Positions 17,412-27,821 of a stretch of DNA of 64,000 nucleotides are shown in pieces. Within the stretch, counting starts at the first letter, position 1. Each line of letters begins with the position of its first letter. The stretch is from G965216255 sp965216255 (GTDB lineage Bacteria; Bacteroidota; Rhodothermia; Rhodothermales; Bin80), in contig OZ244148.1 in the NCBI GenBank assembly GCA_965216255.1, forward strand, positions 496,001 through 560,000, read 5' to 3'. A model generated the notes under the pieces. It saw only the letters and a list, made by a program, of their open reading frames with translations, made no database searches and was not told where the DNA came from. A program made the translations under genes and the position numbers.

Positions 17412-19445
17412 ATGCTTTTACGCGGAACAGGTGGTACGGCATTGCTACTCGGCCTGACTATTGGTGCGTGCTCCCACGTATCAGGTCTGGTGGAGAGCGA
17501 GCCCAAGCCCACGGTCGTGGCCGTCTTGAACGGCGAGCCATTGACCCTGGAGAAATATGAAACCCGCTACATGCGAACCAGCGCGGGCCTTGAGACCGCA
17601 AACGGTGATTCAATGGCCGCCTACGAGGATTTTCTGGAGCGGTATGTAAACCTGCGCATCAAGCTCCTCGCTGCCAAAGAATCCGGCTACTACGAGCGGT
17701 CCTCCATCCAGGAGGAACTGCATGGCTACCGCAGCTCATTCGCCCGTCCGTACCTCATAGACAGGGAGGTGATGGAGCCCGTGCTGCGCGACCTGTACCA
17801 AAAAAGACAGGAAACCGTGGAGGCCAGTCACATCCTGGTCCGCGTTGCACCAGATGCCTTGCCTGCAGATACCATGGCGGCCTATAGTAAACTGACTGCC
17901 GTGCGCGACTCGGCGCTGCTGGCAGCAGAATTCGGAGACCTGGCTATGCGGCACTCGGATGATCCTTCAGCGCGCATGTCGGATGCGGCGCAGGGGTATC
18001 GTGGTAACCTTGGACGCTTCAGCGCTGGCCGCATGATCAAGATATTCGAGGATATGGCGTACACCGCCGCGGTCGGAGACATTTCGCCTGTATTCAGGAC
18101 CTCGTACGGGTATCACATTCTCAAGGTGCACGGCCGCACGCCCTCGGTACCGGACATTAACCTGTCCCATATCATAACCCGGATTCAGGGCGGCACTGAA
18201 GCCGATTCCGTGGCTGCACTGGAAAAAATACGTGAGGCCAAGGCACGCCTGGATGCCGGTGAAGCATTCGAGGCCGTTGCTGCCGATGCTTCGGAGGATC
18301 CCAACAGTAATACGCGCGGCGGCGACATTGGCACGTTCCGGCATGACGCTTTCAATCTCGACAGGACGTTCTTCGAGGCGGCCTTCGGCCTCGTGGAGGT
18401 TGGAGACATCTCCGATGTAGTGCAGAGTGCATTCGGTTACCATTTGATCAAGCTGACAGGCCGGGAGGAGCCCGGAACGTTTGAAGAAGAGTATGACAAT
18501 CTCGAACGCATGGCCTCGAGGCTACCCCGCGTGCGCGCGGCCGAGGAGCGCCTGGCAAAGGATATGCGGAACCGGTTCCCTGTCACCGTAGATACAACGG
18601 CCCTGCTGCAACTTGTCGCCGGGCAGAGGCCTGACTCGGTAAAAGCCGTGCTACAGGGCAGCGCGGGCATAGATTCTTTGGCGGCACATCCCATCGCCAG
18701 CCTTGGTGACACGCTTTACACCCTGGAGCAGCTTGCCTCCTTTGCCAACGATGCGTCCAACCAACTGCGCAATGAAGGCAGCGCCGCCCTGCAGGTGCTG
18801 ACGTATGTGGACGAGTTTCTGGACGAGGCTGCCGTCTCCCATGCTGCCTTGCAACTGGAAGAGACCGACGAGGAGTTTGCCGGCATTATTCAAGACTTCA
18901 GAGATGGCCTGGTCCTTTTCCGGTTCATGGAGGATTCCGTGTGGACCGCCGCGACCACGGATTCTTCCGGTCTGCAGTCCCATTTCGAGGCCAATAGCGC
19001 ATCCTACCATTTTCCCGATCGCAAGCGCATCCTGCAGATCTACAGCCGTAGCGATTCCCTGCTCGCCCATGCTGTAGCCCGTATCGATACCGGCCTGACG
19101 TGGCTCGAGTTGGCAGACTTCCTCTCAAGCGATACCCTGCGCGAGGTACAGTTTGATACCGTTTTGGTCGAGGACGTAACCAACAGCATCTTTGACCAAG
19201 CCCTGGATCTTGCAGAAGGCGAGCGCACCGAATTTCTTCCCTACCGGTCCGGCCACGTAGCGCTCTTTTTCGACGGTATTGAACCGGCCCGACTGAAAAC
19301 CTTCGACGAAGCACGGGCGATGGTGATAAACGAGCACCAGGAGATGCTGGAAAACAGACTCATCGGGCGACTCCGCCGGCTGTACGGCGTGGAGACTTAT
19401 CCGGAGCGCCTCATACTTGCTTTTCGCCCCACCAACACGCAATGA
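17412..19445 (+). CDS. Peptidyl-prolyl isomerase lipoprotein with two parvulin domains
   Basis: 677 residues. A lipoprotein signal (LLLGLTIGACS) anchors it in the envelope. Two PpiC/parvulin domains follow: ASHILVRVAPDA to SYGYHILKVHGRTP (about 135-245) and LSHIITRIQGG to AFGYHLIKLTGREE (about 250-355). A long helical region completes it. It is the first of three consecutive SurA/PpiC-type genes, followed with a 4-bp overlap (ATGA) by the second. The expected role is outer-membrane protein folding. The two-domain layout matches Bacteroidota foldases; substrates are unknown. Confidence 0.85.
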   Translation: MLLRGTGGTALLLGLTIGACSHVSGLVESEPKPTVVAVLNGEPLTLEKYETRYMRTSAGLETANGDSMAAYEDFLERYVNLRIKLLAAKESGYYERSSIQEELHGYRSSFARPYLIDREVMEPVLRDLYQKRQETVEASHILVRVAPDALPADTMAAYSKLTAVRDSALLAAEFGDLAMRHSDDPSARMSDAAQGYRGNLGRFSAGRMIKIFEDMAYTAAVGDISPVFRTSYGYHILKVHGRTPSVPDINLSHIITRIQGGTEADSVAALEKIREAKARLDAGEAFEAVAADASEDPNSNTRGGDIGTFRHDAFNLDRTFFEAAFGLVEVGDISDVVQSAFGYHLIKLTGREEPGTFEEEYDNLERMASRLPRVRAAEERLAKDMRNRFPVTVDTTALLQLVAGQRPDSVKAVLQGSAGIDSLAAHPIASLGDTLYTLEQLASFANDASNQLRNEGSAALQVLTYVDEFLDEAAVSHAALQLEETDEEFAGIIQDFRDGLVLFRFMEDSVWTAATTDSSGLQSHFEANSASYHFPDRKRILQIYSRSDSLLAHAVARIDTGLTWLELADFLSSDTLREVQFDTVLVEDVTNSIFDQALDLAEGERTEFLPYRSGHVALFFDGIEPARLKTFDEARAMVINEHQEMLENRLIGRLRRLYGVETYPERLILAFRPTNTQ

Positions 19446-20341
19446 TGCTGGCATGTCAGACCGTGGCCGGCCGGATCATACTGCTTGTCGCAATCACGCT
19501 TGCATGTTTTCCCGGGTGTCGCTCCTCCGAGGAGCCTGAGCCTGTCGTAGCACGTGTCGACAATGCCGAGCTACTGGAGCGCGACCTGCAGGCCGCGCTC
19601 GAGAACATTCCGAACGCCCTGGCTTCGGTAGAAGCGCGGCAGCAGCTAATTGACCAGTGGGTGGACAGCGAATTGCTGTACCAGGAAGCGCTCCGTCGAA
19701 ATCTAGCGGCCCAGGATGACGTTCAGCAGAGGGTGGAGGAAAGCGAGCGGGCGGTGCTGATTGATGCCATGGTATCCCGGCTAATGGAGGAAAGCTCGAG
19801 CGAGATCCGTCAAAGTGAGATCATGGCATATTACGAGCGGCACAAGGAACAACTGCGACTCCGAGAGCCCTTTGTCCGTGTGCGGTACCTCTATGCAACC
19901 GACCCGGATTCGGTACGTACGGCATACGATATACTTCGCCAGGCATCGGAGGCTGACTCGGTTTTTGTACAGTTGGCGGCGCGCTTCAGCGAGGACCATC
20001 CCATGTCTCTGTCCCTGGCCAGCAGCTTTCTTCCCGAAGGCAGGCTTTTTACGGAACAGCCTGCCGTAGCTGAGGCGGTCAGCCGTTTGGCCCCGGGTCG
20101 AACAGCGGACGTATTTACTTTTGATGACAGGTACCATCTCGTGCAGCTGGCCGACAGGGCGCCCACTGGAAGCATCCCGAAAATAGGTTGGGTAGAAGAG
20201 GTGGTGCGCAGACAATTGGCCATGAATTCACGCAAAAAGATGTACAAGCGCCAGATTCAGCGGCTACGGATGGAGGCAATCGCCAGAGACAGACTCATTC
20301 TTAACGAGGACACAACAACGGGAGCCCATCTACCGTTGTGA
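19442..20341 (+). CDS. PpiC-type foldase lipoprotein
   Basis: 299 residues with a lipoprotein signal (LACFPGCRSS). The N-terminal SurA-like helical segment (VVARVDNAELLERDLQAAL, LIDQWVDSELLYQEALRR) is clear. The parvulin part (VRYLYATDPDSVRTAY to YHLVQLADRAPTG) is divergent and may be catalytically weak. Its start overlaps the stop of the previous gene. It probably acts with its neighbours in periplasmic folding. Confidence 0.75.
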   Translation: MMLACQTVAGRIILLVAITLACFPGCRSSEEPEPVVARVDNAELLERDLQAALENIPNALASVEARQQLIDQWVDSELLYQEALRRNLAAQDDVQQRVEESERAVLIDAMVSRLMEESSSEIRQSEIMAYYERHKEQLRLREPFVRVRYLYATDPDSVRTAYDILRQASEADSVFVQLAARFSEDHPMSLSLASSFLPEGRLFTEQPAVAEAVSRLAPGRTADVFTFDDRYHLVQLADRAPTGSIPKIGWVEEVVRRQLAMNSRKKMYKRQIQRLRMEAIARDRLILNEDTTTGAHLPL

Positions 20342-20366
20342 TAGCCACCCCAATGCTGCCGCCCTC

Positions 20367-21734
20367 ATGCGTCTAGCCTTCCAGGTTCCCTGCCTCCTGG
20401 CCTGCCTTACCCCGGCTCTGGTCGCGCCAGCGGGCCTGGTAAGGGCCCAAGAAAACGTGATCGACGAAATCGTTGCCGTCGTAGCCGACAAGATTATCCT
20501 CAAGTCAGACGTCGACGGACTGGTTACGGGCCTGATGCAACAGCAGGGCATGTCCTACTCCCGCGAAATCTGGGCCCAAGCGCTGGAGCAGATTATTGAC
20601 CAAAAAGTCATGGCAGAAATTGCCAGCCGGGACACCAATATTGTAATCACCGAAGAGCAGGTCGATCAGGCGCTCGATGAGCGCATCACGAGACTCACGC
20701 AGCAAGTGGGCAGCGTCCTTCGGCTTGAAGAACTCTATGCCAAGACCGTTGAACAGATCCGAACAGATCTGCGGGAAGACTTCAGGGAGCGACTTCTTGC
20801 AGAGCAACTCCAGGGCACCCGCGTTAATGCCATAAAAATTACGCCCACGGAAGTAGCAGAATGGTTCGCCCAGTTTCCAACGGATTCTCTGCCCACACTT
20901 CCCGACATCATTCGAACCAGTCACATCGTGCGATATCCGGCCGTGACACCGCAGGCGGAAGAAGAGGCCATGGAGATCATCACGGCCATACGTGATTCCA
21001 TTGTCACCGGCACGAGCACGCTCGAAAGCATGGCGGGGCGCTTTTCGGACGATCCAGGATCTGCGACCGAGGGCGGACGCTACCAAGACATGAGCCTGGG
21101 TGATCTCGTACCGGAGTTTGCCGCCGTGGCGGCAAGGATTCCGGAGGGTGACCTGTCAGCGCCGTTCAAGTCGCCGTTCGGCTATCACGTGCTTCGTGTC
21201 AATGCGCGTCACGGAGAAATCGTAGATTTCAGCCACATACTGATCAACATAGATCAGAGCAGAGCCGACCCCACCGTGGCAACGGATTACCTGAATGCCG
21301 TCAGAGATAGCCTGCTCACAGGAGCTGTTGCCTTTGAACTGCTAGCCCGGCGCCACAGCGAGGAGCAATCCAGTGCCGAAATAGGAGGCCGGGTGGTTGA
21401 CCCCGCCACCGGAGAGCGCGATCTTTTTGTCGAGGCCCTCGGAGAAGACTGGAAGCATACCACCGATACGCTCGCTATTGGCGAAGTAAGCCTGCCGGCA
21501 GAAGTAACCCTTCTGGACGGCAGCCTTGCCTACCACATTGCGATGGTGCAGCGGCGCGTGGCCGAGCACCGAATCGATATCGATACCGACTATCCTCGCA
21601 TTGAGCAGCTCGCGCTGGAAGACAAGCGCGTGCGCGAAATTAGGCGCTGGCTGGACAGCCTGCGAGAGGATGTCTTCGTTGAGCCACGGGGGATGGGGGC
21701 AGAACGCCTGAGCCAGGCAAGTTTGAAGGAGTAA
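20367..21734 (+). CDS. surA: SurA-like periplasmic chaperone / peptidyl-prolyl isomerase
   Basis: 455 residues. A cleavable signal peptide (ending VRAQ) is followed by DEIVAVVADKIILKSDVDGL, the classic SurA N-terminal segment, then two parvulin domains: TSHIVRYPAVTPQAEEEA to FGYHVLRVNARHGE and FSHILINIDQSRADP to YHIAMVQRRVAEHR. SurA escorts outer-membrane beta-barrel proteins to the BAM complex. It is the third foldase gene in the run and precedes moxR by 22 bp. The symbol is by domain order; orthology is not tested. Confidence 0.85.
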   Translation: MRLAFQVPCLLACLTPALVAPAGLVRAQENVIDEIVAVVADKIILKSDVDGLVTGLMQQQGMSYSREIWAQALEQIIDQKVMAEIASRDTNIVITEEQVDQALDERITRLTQQVGSVLRLEELYAKTVEQIRTDLREDFRERLLAEQLQGTRVNAIKITPTEVAEWFAQFPTDSLPTLPDIIRTSHIVRYPAVTPQAEEEAMEIITAIRDSIVTGTSTLESMAGRFSDDPGSATEGGRYQDMSLGDLVPEFAAVAARIPEGDLSAPFKSPFGYHVLRVNARHGEIVDFSHILINIDQSRADPTVATDYLNAVRDSLLTGAVAFELLARRHSEEQSSAEIGGRVVDPATGERDLFVEALGEDWKHTTDTLAIGEVSLPAEVTLLDGSLAYHIAMVQRRVAEHRIDIDTDYPRIEQLALEDKRVREIRRWLDSLREDVFVEPRGMGAERLSQASLKE

Positions 21735-21756
21735 CGCAGATATCCAATACCGCATC

Positions 21757-22740
21757 ATGCGCACCGCAACCTCTCCGGCCACCCTCGACGTACTCCAGGA
21801 TTCGTACCAGCGCCTGCGCGCCGAGATCGCCAAGGTCATTGTCGGGCAGGACGACATCATTGAACACGTCATCGTCTGCCTCTTGGCCCGGGGCCACGTA
21901 CTGCTCGTGGGAGTGCCGGGCCTGGCCAAGACATTGCTCATACGGACGCTGTCGGACGCGCTCGATCTCAGCTATAGCCGCATCCAGTTCACGCCCGACC
22001 TGATGCCGAGCGACATAACGGGTACCGAAATCATTGAGGAGGATCTAACCACAGGCCGGCGGGCCTTTCGCTTTGTCCGGGGTCCCATCTTTGCCCACGT
22101 GGTCCTGGCAGACGAAGTCAACAGGACCCCGCCAAAAACCCAGGCGGCGCTGCTCGAAGCCATGCAGGAGCACCGTGTTACGGCGGCTGGACAGGCACTT
22201 GTGCTCGAGGAACCATTCTTCGTTCTCGCAACGCAAAACCCTATCGAACAGGAAGGCACCTATTCCCTGCCAGAAGCCCAGCTGGACCGATTCATGCTGA
22301 ACCTGTGGCTGGACTACCCCTCGTTCAGCCAGGAAGTGGAGGTGGTGCGCACCACCACGAGCGCCGGCACCGTGCAGGTCAATCCGGTTGTCGACCGCCG
22401 TGAGCTCTTGACGCTGCAAGAATTCGTGCGGCAGATTCCGGTGGCCGACAATGTCATTGAATACGCTGTCACACTGGTTTCCAGCACCCGTCCTGCCAGA
22501 AAGGGTGCTCCTGATTTCGTTTCCAACTACATTAGCTATGGCGCAGGACCGCGGGCATCCCAATACCTCATACTCGGGGCCAAGGCGCTCGCAGCCCTCC
22601 ACGGCAGACTGACGCCTCTGGTGGCCGACGTGCGCGCCATGGCCGTGCCCGTCCTGCGGCATCGCATTATCCCCAATTTCAACGCCGAAGCGGACGGCAT
22701 AGACGTGGTCGAACTCATCAACAGACTTCTGGAGTCGTGA
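21757..22740 (+). CDS. MoxR-family AAA+ ATPase
   Basis: 327 residues of a complete MoxR ATPase: Walker A GVPGLAKT (about 51-58), Walker B VVLADEVNRTPP, sensor 1 FFVLATQNPIEQEGTY and the arginine-finger region LPEAQLDRF. MoxR proteins act as chaperones that help insert metal cofactors or activate VWA-domain partners. No VWA partner follows. The gene overlaps fxsA at GTGA. All but the first 46 bases of it are duplicated at 38691-39628. Confidence 0.9.
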   Translation: MRTATSPATLDVLQDSYQRLRAEIAKVIVGQDDIIEHVIVCLLARGHVLLVGVPGLAKTLLIRTLSDALDLSYSRIQFTPDLMPSDITGTEIIEEDLTTGRRAFRFVRGPIFAHVVLADEVNRTPPKTQAALLEAMQEHRVTAAGQALVLEEPFFVLATQNPIEQEGTYSLPEAQLDRFMLNLWLDYPSFSQEVEVVRTTTSAGTVQVNPVVDRRELLTLQEFVRQIPVADNVIEYAVTLVSSTRPARKGAPDFVSNYISYGAGPRASQYLILGAKALAALHGRLTPLVADVRAMAVPVLRHRIIPNFNAEADGIDVVELINRLLES

Positions 22741-23205
22741 AGGTCTCCATCGCCATTTTCCTGCTCATTGTAGTACTACCGCTCACAGAGTTCGTCCTGC
22801 TGCTCCAGGCAGGCGAGCTGCTGGGCCTCTGGCCGACCGTGGCGCTGGTCCTGCTCACCGGAGTTATCGGCAGCAAACTGGCATTCCGAGAGGGTACGGA
22901 GGCCTGGCGCCGCCTTGGAACCGCATTGTCCCGGGGCGCCGAGCCCACGGGCGCGCTCTTGGACGGGCTCGTGATCCTGGCCTCCGGCATCCTGCTCATG
23001 GCGCCGGGGTTGATTACCGATACCCTGGGACTTCTGGGCCTCTTTGCGCCCAGCAGGCGATTTCTGAGCGCCATTGTGCGGCGCACGGTGGTACGTGCAT
23101 GGGGTATGCGGGCTGATTCATCCTGGCAGGGCACCGGTCACTCGCGCCCAACCCATAGGCGCGGCGAAGACGGAACCGGGAGCTAGGCTTTTGTATGGAG
23201 GCCCC
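21803..23205 (+). repeat. 1,403-bp direct repeat, left copy (moxR-fxsA)
   Basis: Runs from codon 16 of moxR through fxsA to the last codons of the TerB-like gene that follows the right copy. It matches 38691-40093 with two single-base differences noticed (at about 21880/38768 and about 23030/39918). The two copies flank the accessory island 23206-38690. Confidence 0.92.
22737..23186 (+). CDS. fxsA: FxsA-family membrane protein, copy 1
   Basis: 149 residues, GTG start overlapping the moxR stop. FxsA layout: hydrophobic helix IAIFLLIVVLPLTEFVLLL, second segment LWPTVALVLLTGVIGSKLAFREG, third GLVILASGILLMAPGLITDTLGLLGL, then a polar tail. FxsA is an inner-membrane protein known from E. coli for affecting F-plasmid exclusion by phage T7; its normal role is unclear. 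An identical protein is encoded at 39625-40074. Confidence 0.9.
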   Translation: MKVSIAIFLLIVVLPLTEFVLLLQAGELLGLWPTVALVLLTGVIGSKLAFREGTEAWRRLGTALSRGAEPTGALLDGLVILASGILLMAPGLITDTLGLLGLFAPSRRFLSAIVRRTVVRAWGMRADSSWQGTGHSRPTHRRGEDGTGS

Positions 23206-23208
23206 CGC

Positions 23209-23877
23209 GGAACTTTGTCATTTCCGACCTCGGATTGGGGCTGAGTACTACCAATTCCAGCGTATTGGGCACCAATCTGCACGAATCGACGAGATTAGAC
23301 ATTGTGTGCATTCATGTGGTTTGTGCAGTACGGCCCGCAATGCCCAATGTAATGTTTTTCGTTGTGTTCATCGAGTATTCATATTACCTGCGGCGCCTTG
23401 CTTTAACTTGACTCATCACCTGTATACAGCTCGATGTACATCCGAAAACGGAGTCATAAGCTCAAAAACGGCAAGCGGCAACTCGGATACGGCCTGCTCG
23501 AAAACCGGCGAGTCATGGGCATGCCCAAGCAGAAGAGGATCCTTAACCTCGGACAAGACTTCGATAGGCCGACTCGCCTGTGCTGACCAATCGGGTGGCA
23601 GCTACGATGCGTGGGCAGCAAATGCTGCCGCCGGAAGATGAAAAGCTGGTGCGCACGACAGCCGAGATCGTCCGCCGCCTGCGCGAGAAGGGTTACGATG
23701 TGGACGCCGGGCGCCACGAGCGTGACGCCATCATTACCGATGCAGTGCATCATACGGATGCGCGCACGGTCGGGGGCGAGCGCGTATGTCTGCAAGCCTT
23801 GAAGCAACTCGGCTTTGCGGCGCTGTTGCGCAGTATGGGCATGCCAGAAAAGGAGATCGGCCGTGCCGCCGATGAAG
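23209..23877 (+). pseudogene. IS1634-family element, left end and transposase N-terminus (fragment 1)
   Basis: The left end begins near GGAACTTTGTCATTTCC and the transposase would start at 23434 (MYIRKRSHKLKNGKRQLGYG). A 7-base deletion near 23568 relative to the copy at 60005 breaks the frame. The frame resumes with VCLQALKQLGFAALLRS and ends by about 23877, where helicase-like sequence takes over. The catalytic core and right end are missing. The element end directly abuts the boundary of the 1,403-bp repeat. Confidence 0.7.
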
Positions 23878-24490
23878 TGGATAGTATAGTCACCGGCGCA
23901 GAAGGGTGTCTCGCACAGGCCGAACTCCGACATGCGGAAGTGCTGACGCGGCGTGCGCGCCGGCGTGAAGAACTCAAGCGGCAACGGGTGATGACGCTGC
24001 AGGGCGTCAATCGACTCACGAGTGCGCTTGTCTTGCCCCATCCCGAACGCGAGACCCTGGATGTCCGGCGCCTGCGCCCGCACCCTGAAACCGAAATGAC
24101 GGCAATGCGGGTGGTCATGGAATACGAGACTGCGCAAGAGCGCCAAGTCGATGACGTCCACAAAAAGAACCTCGGATACGACGTGACCAGTTTAGATCTA
24201 AAATCAGGCGGGCTGTGCCTGATCGAGGTAAAAGGTCTTGCTGGCGCTACCGGAAGCATCTTGCTTACGAGCGGCGTGTCGCCGAGGATCGCCGTGATGG
24301 CTTCTGGCTCTACGTGGTCACTAATTGCGCGGGCACTCCCGAACTCCAAGAGCCGATTCGGGACCCGGCCCGCTTTCCTTGGCACGAAGTCAAGAGGATT
24401 CAGCATTACTGGCTGGAGGTCAGCACCGTAACGCGGGCGACGGACATTAGTGAAGACGCAGCCCACTATTGCGGAAAGGACACGCCATGA
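23878..24490 (+). pseudogene. C-terminal remnant of a DUF3883-type helicase-related protein
   Basis: After a helical stretch (AELRHAEVLTRRARRREELK) comes ETAQERQVDDVHKKNLGYDV and GGLCLIEVKGLAGATGSIL, the DUF3883 nuclease-like pattern found at the end of large SNF2-type helicases. A frameshift near 24270 moves the continuation (RRVAEDRRDGFWLYVVTNC, ARFPWHEVKRIQHYWLEV) to the next frame, ending at 24490. The helicase core is absent. The end overlaps the DUF1016 gene start (24487). Confidence 0.65.
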
Positions 24491-25082
24491 CAAAGTCTAC
24501 TGCGAGATCAGTGTCGCTTGAAGAGCGCTACCAATCGGTATTCGACGATGTGGCCGGTATCGTCGAAGCCACCCAACTACACGCTGCCCGCACCGTGAAT
24601 GCTGTCATGACCGCAGCTTACTGGCTGATCGGTAGGTATATCGTCGAGTTCGAACAGGGAGGAAAAAACGTGGCGGCTATGGGGAGGAGATTGTAGAACG
24701 CTTGGCCGCCGACCTGTCCGCTCATTATGGCCGAGGATTCTCCGTTCGAAACGTCTGGCAAATGAAGGCCTTTTACGGTGCTTGGCCAATGGTGCAGACA
24801 CTGTCTGCAGATTCTGAAAGCCGGCCAATCGTGCAGACGTCGTCAGCAGAATCTTCACTGACCCGCATCGCTCCCCACTTTCCACTTCCGTGTTCCGCCT
24901 ATGTGCGCCTGCTCTCGGTCAAGAACTCGCTTACCCGGAATTTCTACGAGACCGAGGTACTGCACGGAGGTTGGTCTGTTCGTCAACTTGACCGGCATAC
25001 CAACTCCCAGTTCTACGAGCGCACCGCGCTGTCAAAGAAAAAGGCATTATACGCGATAGTTGATACATCCGTGCATGATTGA
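24487..25082 (+). pseudogene. DUF1016/YhcG-type nuclease gene, frameshifted and truncated
   Basis: The first frame (from ATG 24487) carries SLEERYQSVFDDVAGIVEA and TAAYWLIGRYIVEFEQGGK, the DUF1016 N-terminal domain. Near 24680 the frame shifts and continues as ERLAADLSAHYGRGFSVRNV, VKNSLTRNFYETEVLHGGWS and RQLDRHTNSQFYERTALS. The frame stops before the PD-(D/E)XK domain that should follow. DUF1016 proteins often travel with restriction systems. Confidence 0.75.
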
Positions 25083-25125
25083 ACTTGTTTGCCGTGTTGT
25101 AATACATTGGAAACATTGGTTACAG

Positions 25126-26239
25126 CTATGTAAGAGGGGCAATAGTGGTAAAGAGCTGGTCATCAAGATCATTGCGATCCGTCAGCACAACGACAGTGGG
25201 TTTTCCATCGCCGGCTCTCGCACAATGCGACCCGCATAGAAGGCCATAGTCAGGCTCTTGCCTGCCCCCTGCGTGTGCCATACCACACCGATCCGCCGAT
25301 CGCCCGGATCACCGCCGGATTTGCAACTTTTCCCGTTACGGTCCTGCAGCTTATGTCTATCCAGCATCTGCCTCTGCAACTGGGTCGCACGCAACGTCTC
25401 CCCGATCGCAACGTCCACTGCGTGTAACTGGTGATAGCCGGCCATCTTCTTGGCCAGCACACCGCTCCCGTCGTCCTCGAACACAATGAAATCTCGTACC
25501 AGCGCCAAAAGGCGGTGTGGTTCGCAGACACCTTCCGTCAGCACCTGGAGCTGCAGCGTCTCCGGAGAGGCCTCCCTTTCGCCCGTGATCGTCCGCCACG
25601 GCTTGAACCATTCCTTACCAGCCGTCAGCGTTCCGACTCGCGCCTGCAGACCGTCCGATATGACCAATGCTGCGTTGAAGGCGAACAGCGAAGGTATGTC
25701 TGCCTTGTAGGTCTGAAACTGCTGATAGGCAGACCAGATCGTGGCCTTTTCATCAGCGGGATTCTTGAGTTCAATGACAACAAGGGGGAACCCGTTAACA
25801 AACAGCACGATATCCGGGCGGCGTACCCGCCTGTTCTCCTCTACCGTGAACTGACTGACAGCAAGCCAGTCGTTCGCGCCGCATTCAGCGAAGTCCATTA
25901 CCTGGGCTTGGGCACCCCGCACGCTGCCGTTTCTGCCGTATTCAACCGTCACGCCATTAACCAGCATGCGGTGAAGCGTGCGGTTTCTGGCTTCCAATGT
26001 CGTGCCGTCCGGGCGAGTCAGTCTGTGCCATGCGTCATAGATCGCATCTTCCGGAAGCCCAGGATTGATGCGGAATAGCGCAGACAGCAGGCGTTTCTCA
26101 AGCACAACGTCGTTATAATCTGCGCGCAGAGCGCTTGGCGTGCCGGGGCTACGTCGCCACCATGGCACACCTGCCAGCCGATACTGTCCAGCCACTCGAG
26201 CATAGCCCACTCGACATCGGCCTCAACAACTGCTGACAT
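25126..26239 (-). pseudogene. hsdR: Type I restriction enzyme R subunit, N-terminal remnant
   Basis: The start at 26239 (MSAVVEADVEWAMLEWLDSI) shifts frame near 26140 into the long frame ending at 25182. That frame carries the HsdR nuclease core RRPDIVLFVNGFPLVVIELK and Walker A GVVWHTQGAGKSLTMAF. After PAMENP the frame shifts again and the helicase continues as PTVVVLTDRNDLDDQLF to a stop near 25126. The rest of the motor domains (about 600 residues) is missing. Its ATG meets the hsdS stop at 26239. Confidence 0.85.
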
Positions 26240-27821
26240 CAGATAGCCTCTTCCACAATTTGATCAGCATCCTTGACTCGCAGCTCACCAGAAATAAGTT
26301 TGGGCAAGACGACATCTCGTAAATCGGCCTGAACGCTGGATTCTCTGCGATTAGACTCTATCATGGCAAACAGTGGACGGACGAGCGAACCGAATGCGAT
26401 CCAGATATCAGGTGGAGGGCAGGGCATCAAATAAGTGCTTAGAGCATCGCGTCGTGCACGTTGTCGTCCTGAGGTTCCCGTCATGCTCTGGATGGCATGT
26501 GCCCGAAACCTAGGGTTCCGAGCCAACAGGTACGGGTATTCCGCTGGGACAGGTGAAATAGCACGCATGACTATGAATTCGGTCGACCCCCACGCAACGG
26601 TGTTTTCTGGGAGCAGCTGAACAAAGGCCGTTTTCCAAGCAAGGTGTAATTCGTGCAAGTAGCGTGTCTCCATTACGGAATCGGGAACCAGATTTGAATT
26701 CACGCAAAACCGGCGCGTCTGGACACGGGCCGGCAACTGGCAACGAGGCCATGTTGAGATAGGGAGCCAAGGACGTCTTCTTGATGCGCTCCCGAGGGTT
26801 CATCTCTGTCAAATCCCCTAGCCGCCTTATCTTCCAGCCCTTCGGGATTGGACCAAGTACCGAATCCACAAGGTTACGCGGAAATAGATCATATGTATTC
26901 AATGGGAAAGTCGGTAAGGGACTGGCTAGGTCCCCGCTTTCTCCCCATTTTGACCCGCACAGGATCGAAATCAATAAACCACGACTTGAACAGTGCTCGC
27001 GACATTGCTTCCAGCGTCGCATTCATCCGACGGTTCAGTTCGATCTTGTCGTCGAGTGTTCCGAGGATGTGGGAAATTGCGCGTTGTTCGGGCGGGGCGA
27101 AACTCGGACACGAAATCTGCGCGAGTTGGTGGGCAGATACATTGGGAAAGCTCGAACCAGTCGCACGAGCCAGGAGTTCGGGAAGTGCAAACTCGATTAC
27201 CGCCCTGACAAAAGGTTAAAGACCGGGATCCTGACGATGTCGAATCGCCGCAACTCCACGACCTATGGCGTATTGTCGATCGGCCCAGTTCATGCGACCT
27301 GTGGTCGAACCGCGGACGCAGAATAGGAGATCGCCGGGATGGGCAAGACGCCGGGAATCGTTCGTGTACTGGACGGGCTCCGGATGGTGAGGCCCGAACT
27401 CGGTCGGTCCGTTGAGAAGCGGCGTGTCAGCCTGCTCTCTGTTGACTGTACTTCCCGGCGGAGACTGGCCCATGGTGATCTCCGCCAAGTCTCCGAGAGT
27501 ACACCATTTGGCAACGTCACTCCTACCCCCTACCAACACCACCATCTCCGCTTCGATCACTTCCCGGAACTCCTCGGACGCCCGGTACCAGTCGAGGACA
27601 TCCACACGCATCGGCAGGTTCGATTGCTCGAAGGCTTCCTTCAAATACGCGCTGATTCCCCGGTCCAGTGGACCCTCACCGACCACCGCGAGATCCAGAT
27701 CAGAGCGGTCGCTCGCCGTCCAAGTCGCCCGCGAGCCGAACGCACGGACTTCGCAGCCCGGCGCGTGCTCTGCCAGCATGGACTTCACCGTTGCAAGGTG
27801 GCCGGGGCTCAGGTCAATCAT
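26239..27821 (-). pseudogene. hsdS: Nucleotidyltransferase (MNT)-HsdS fusion, frameshifted
   Basis: The first 100 residues form a minimal nucleotidyltransferase with the GSRATWTASDRSDLDLAV signature (GS...DxD). It is fused in frame to a type I specificity subunit starting KWCTLGDLAEITMGQSPPGS. Frameshifts near 27216, 27020 and 26730 spread the rest over three frames: FAPPEQRAISHILGTLDD with NRRMNATLEAMSRALFKSW, then VLGPIPKGWKIRRLGDLTEM, then QADLRDVVLPKLISGELR. HsdS gives DNA target specificity; MNT pairs with HEPN toxins. The MNT part is intact and overlaps the HEPN gene by 8 bp. Confidence 0.8.

Noticed and set aside
15706..17442. Long gltX frame starting at 17442
   Set aside because: The extra 85 residues do not resemble glutamyl-tRNA synthetase; ATG 17187 gives the normal N-terminus, and the extension would overlap the divergent foldase gene.
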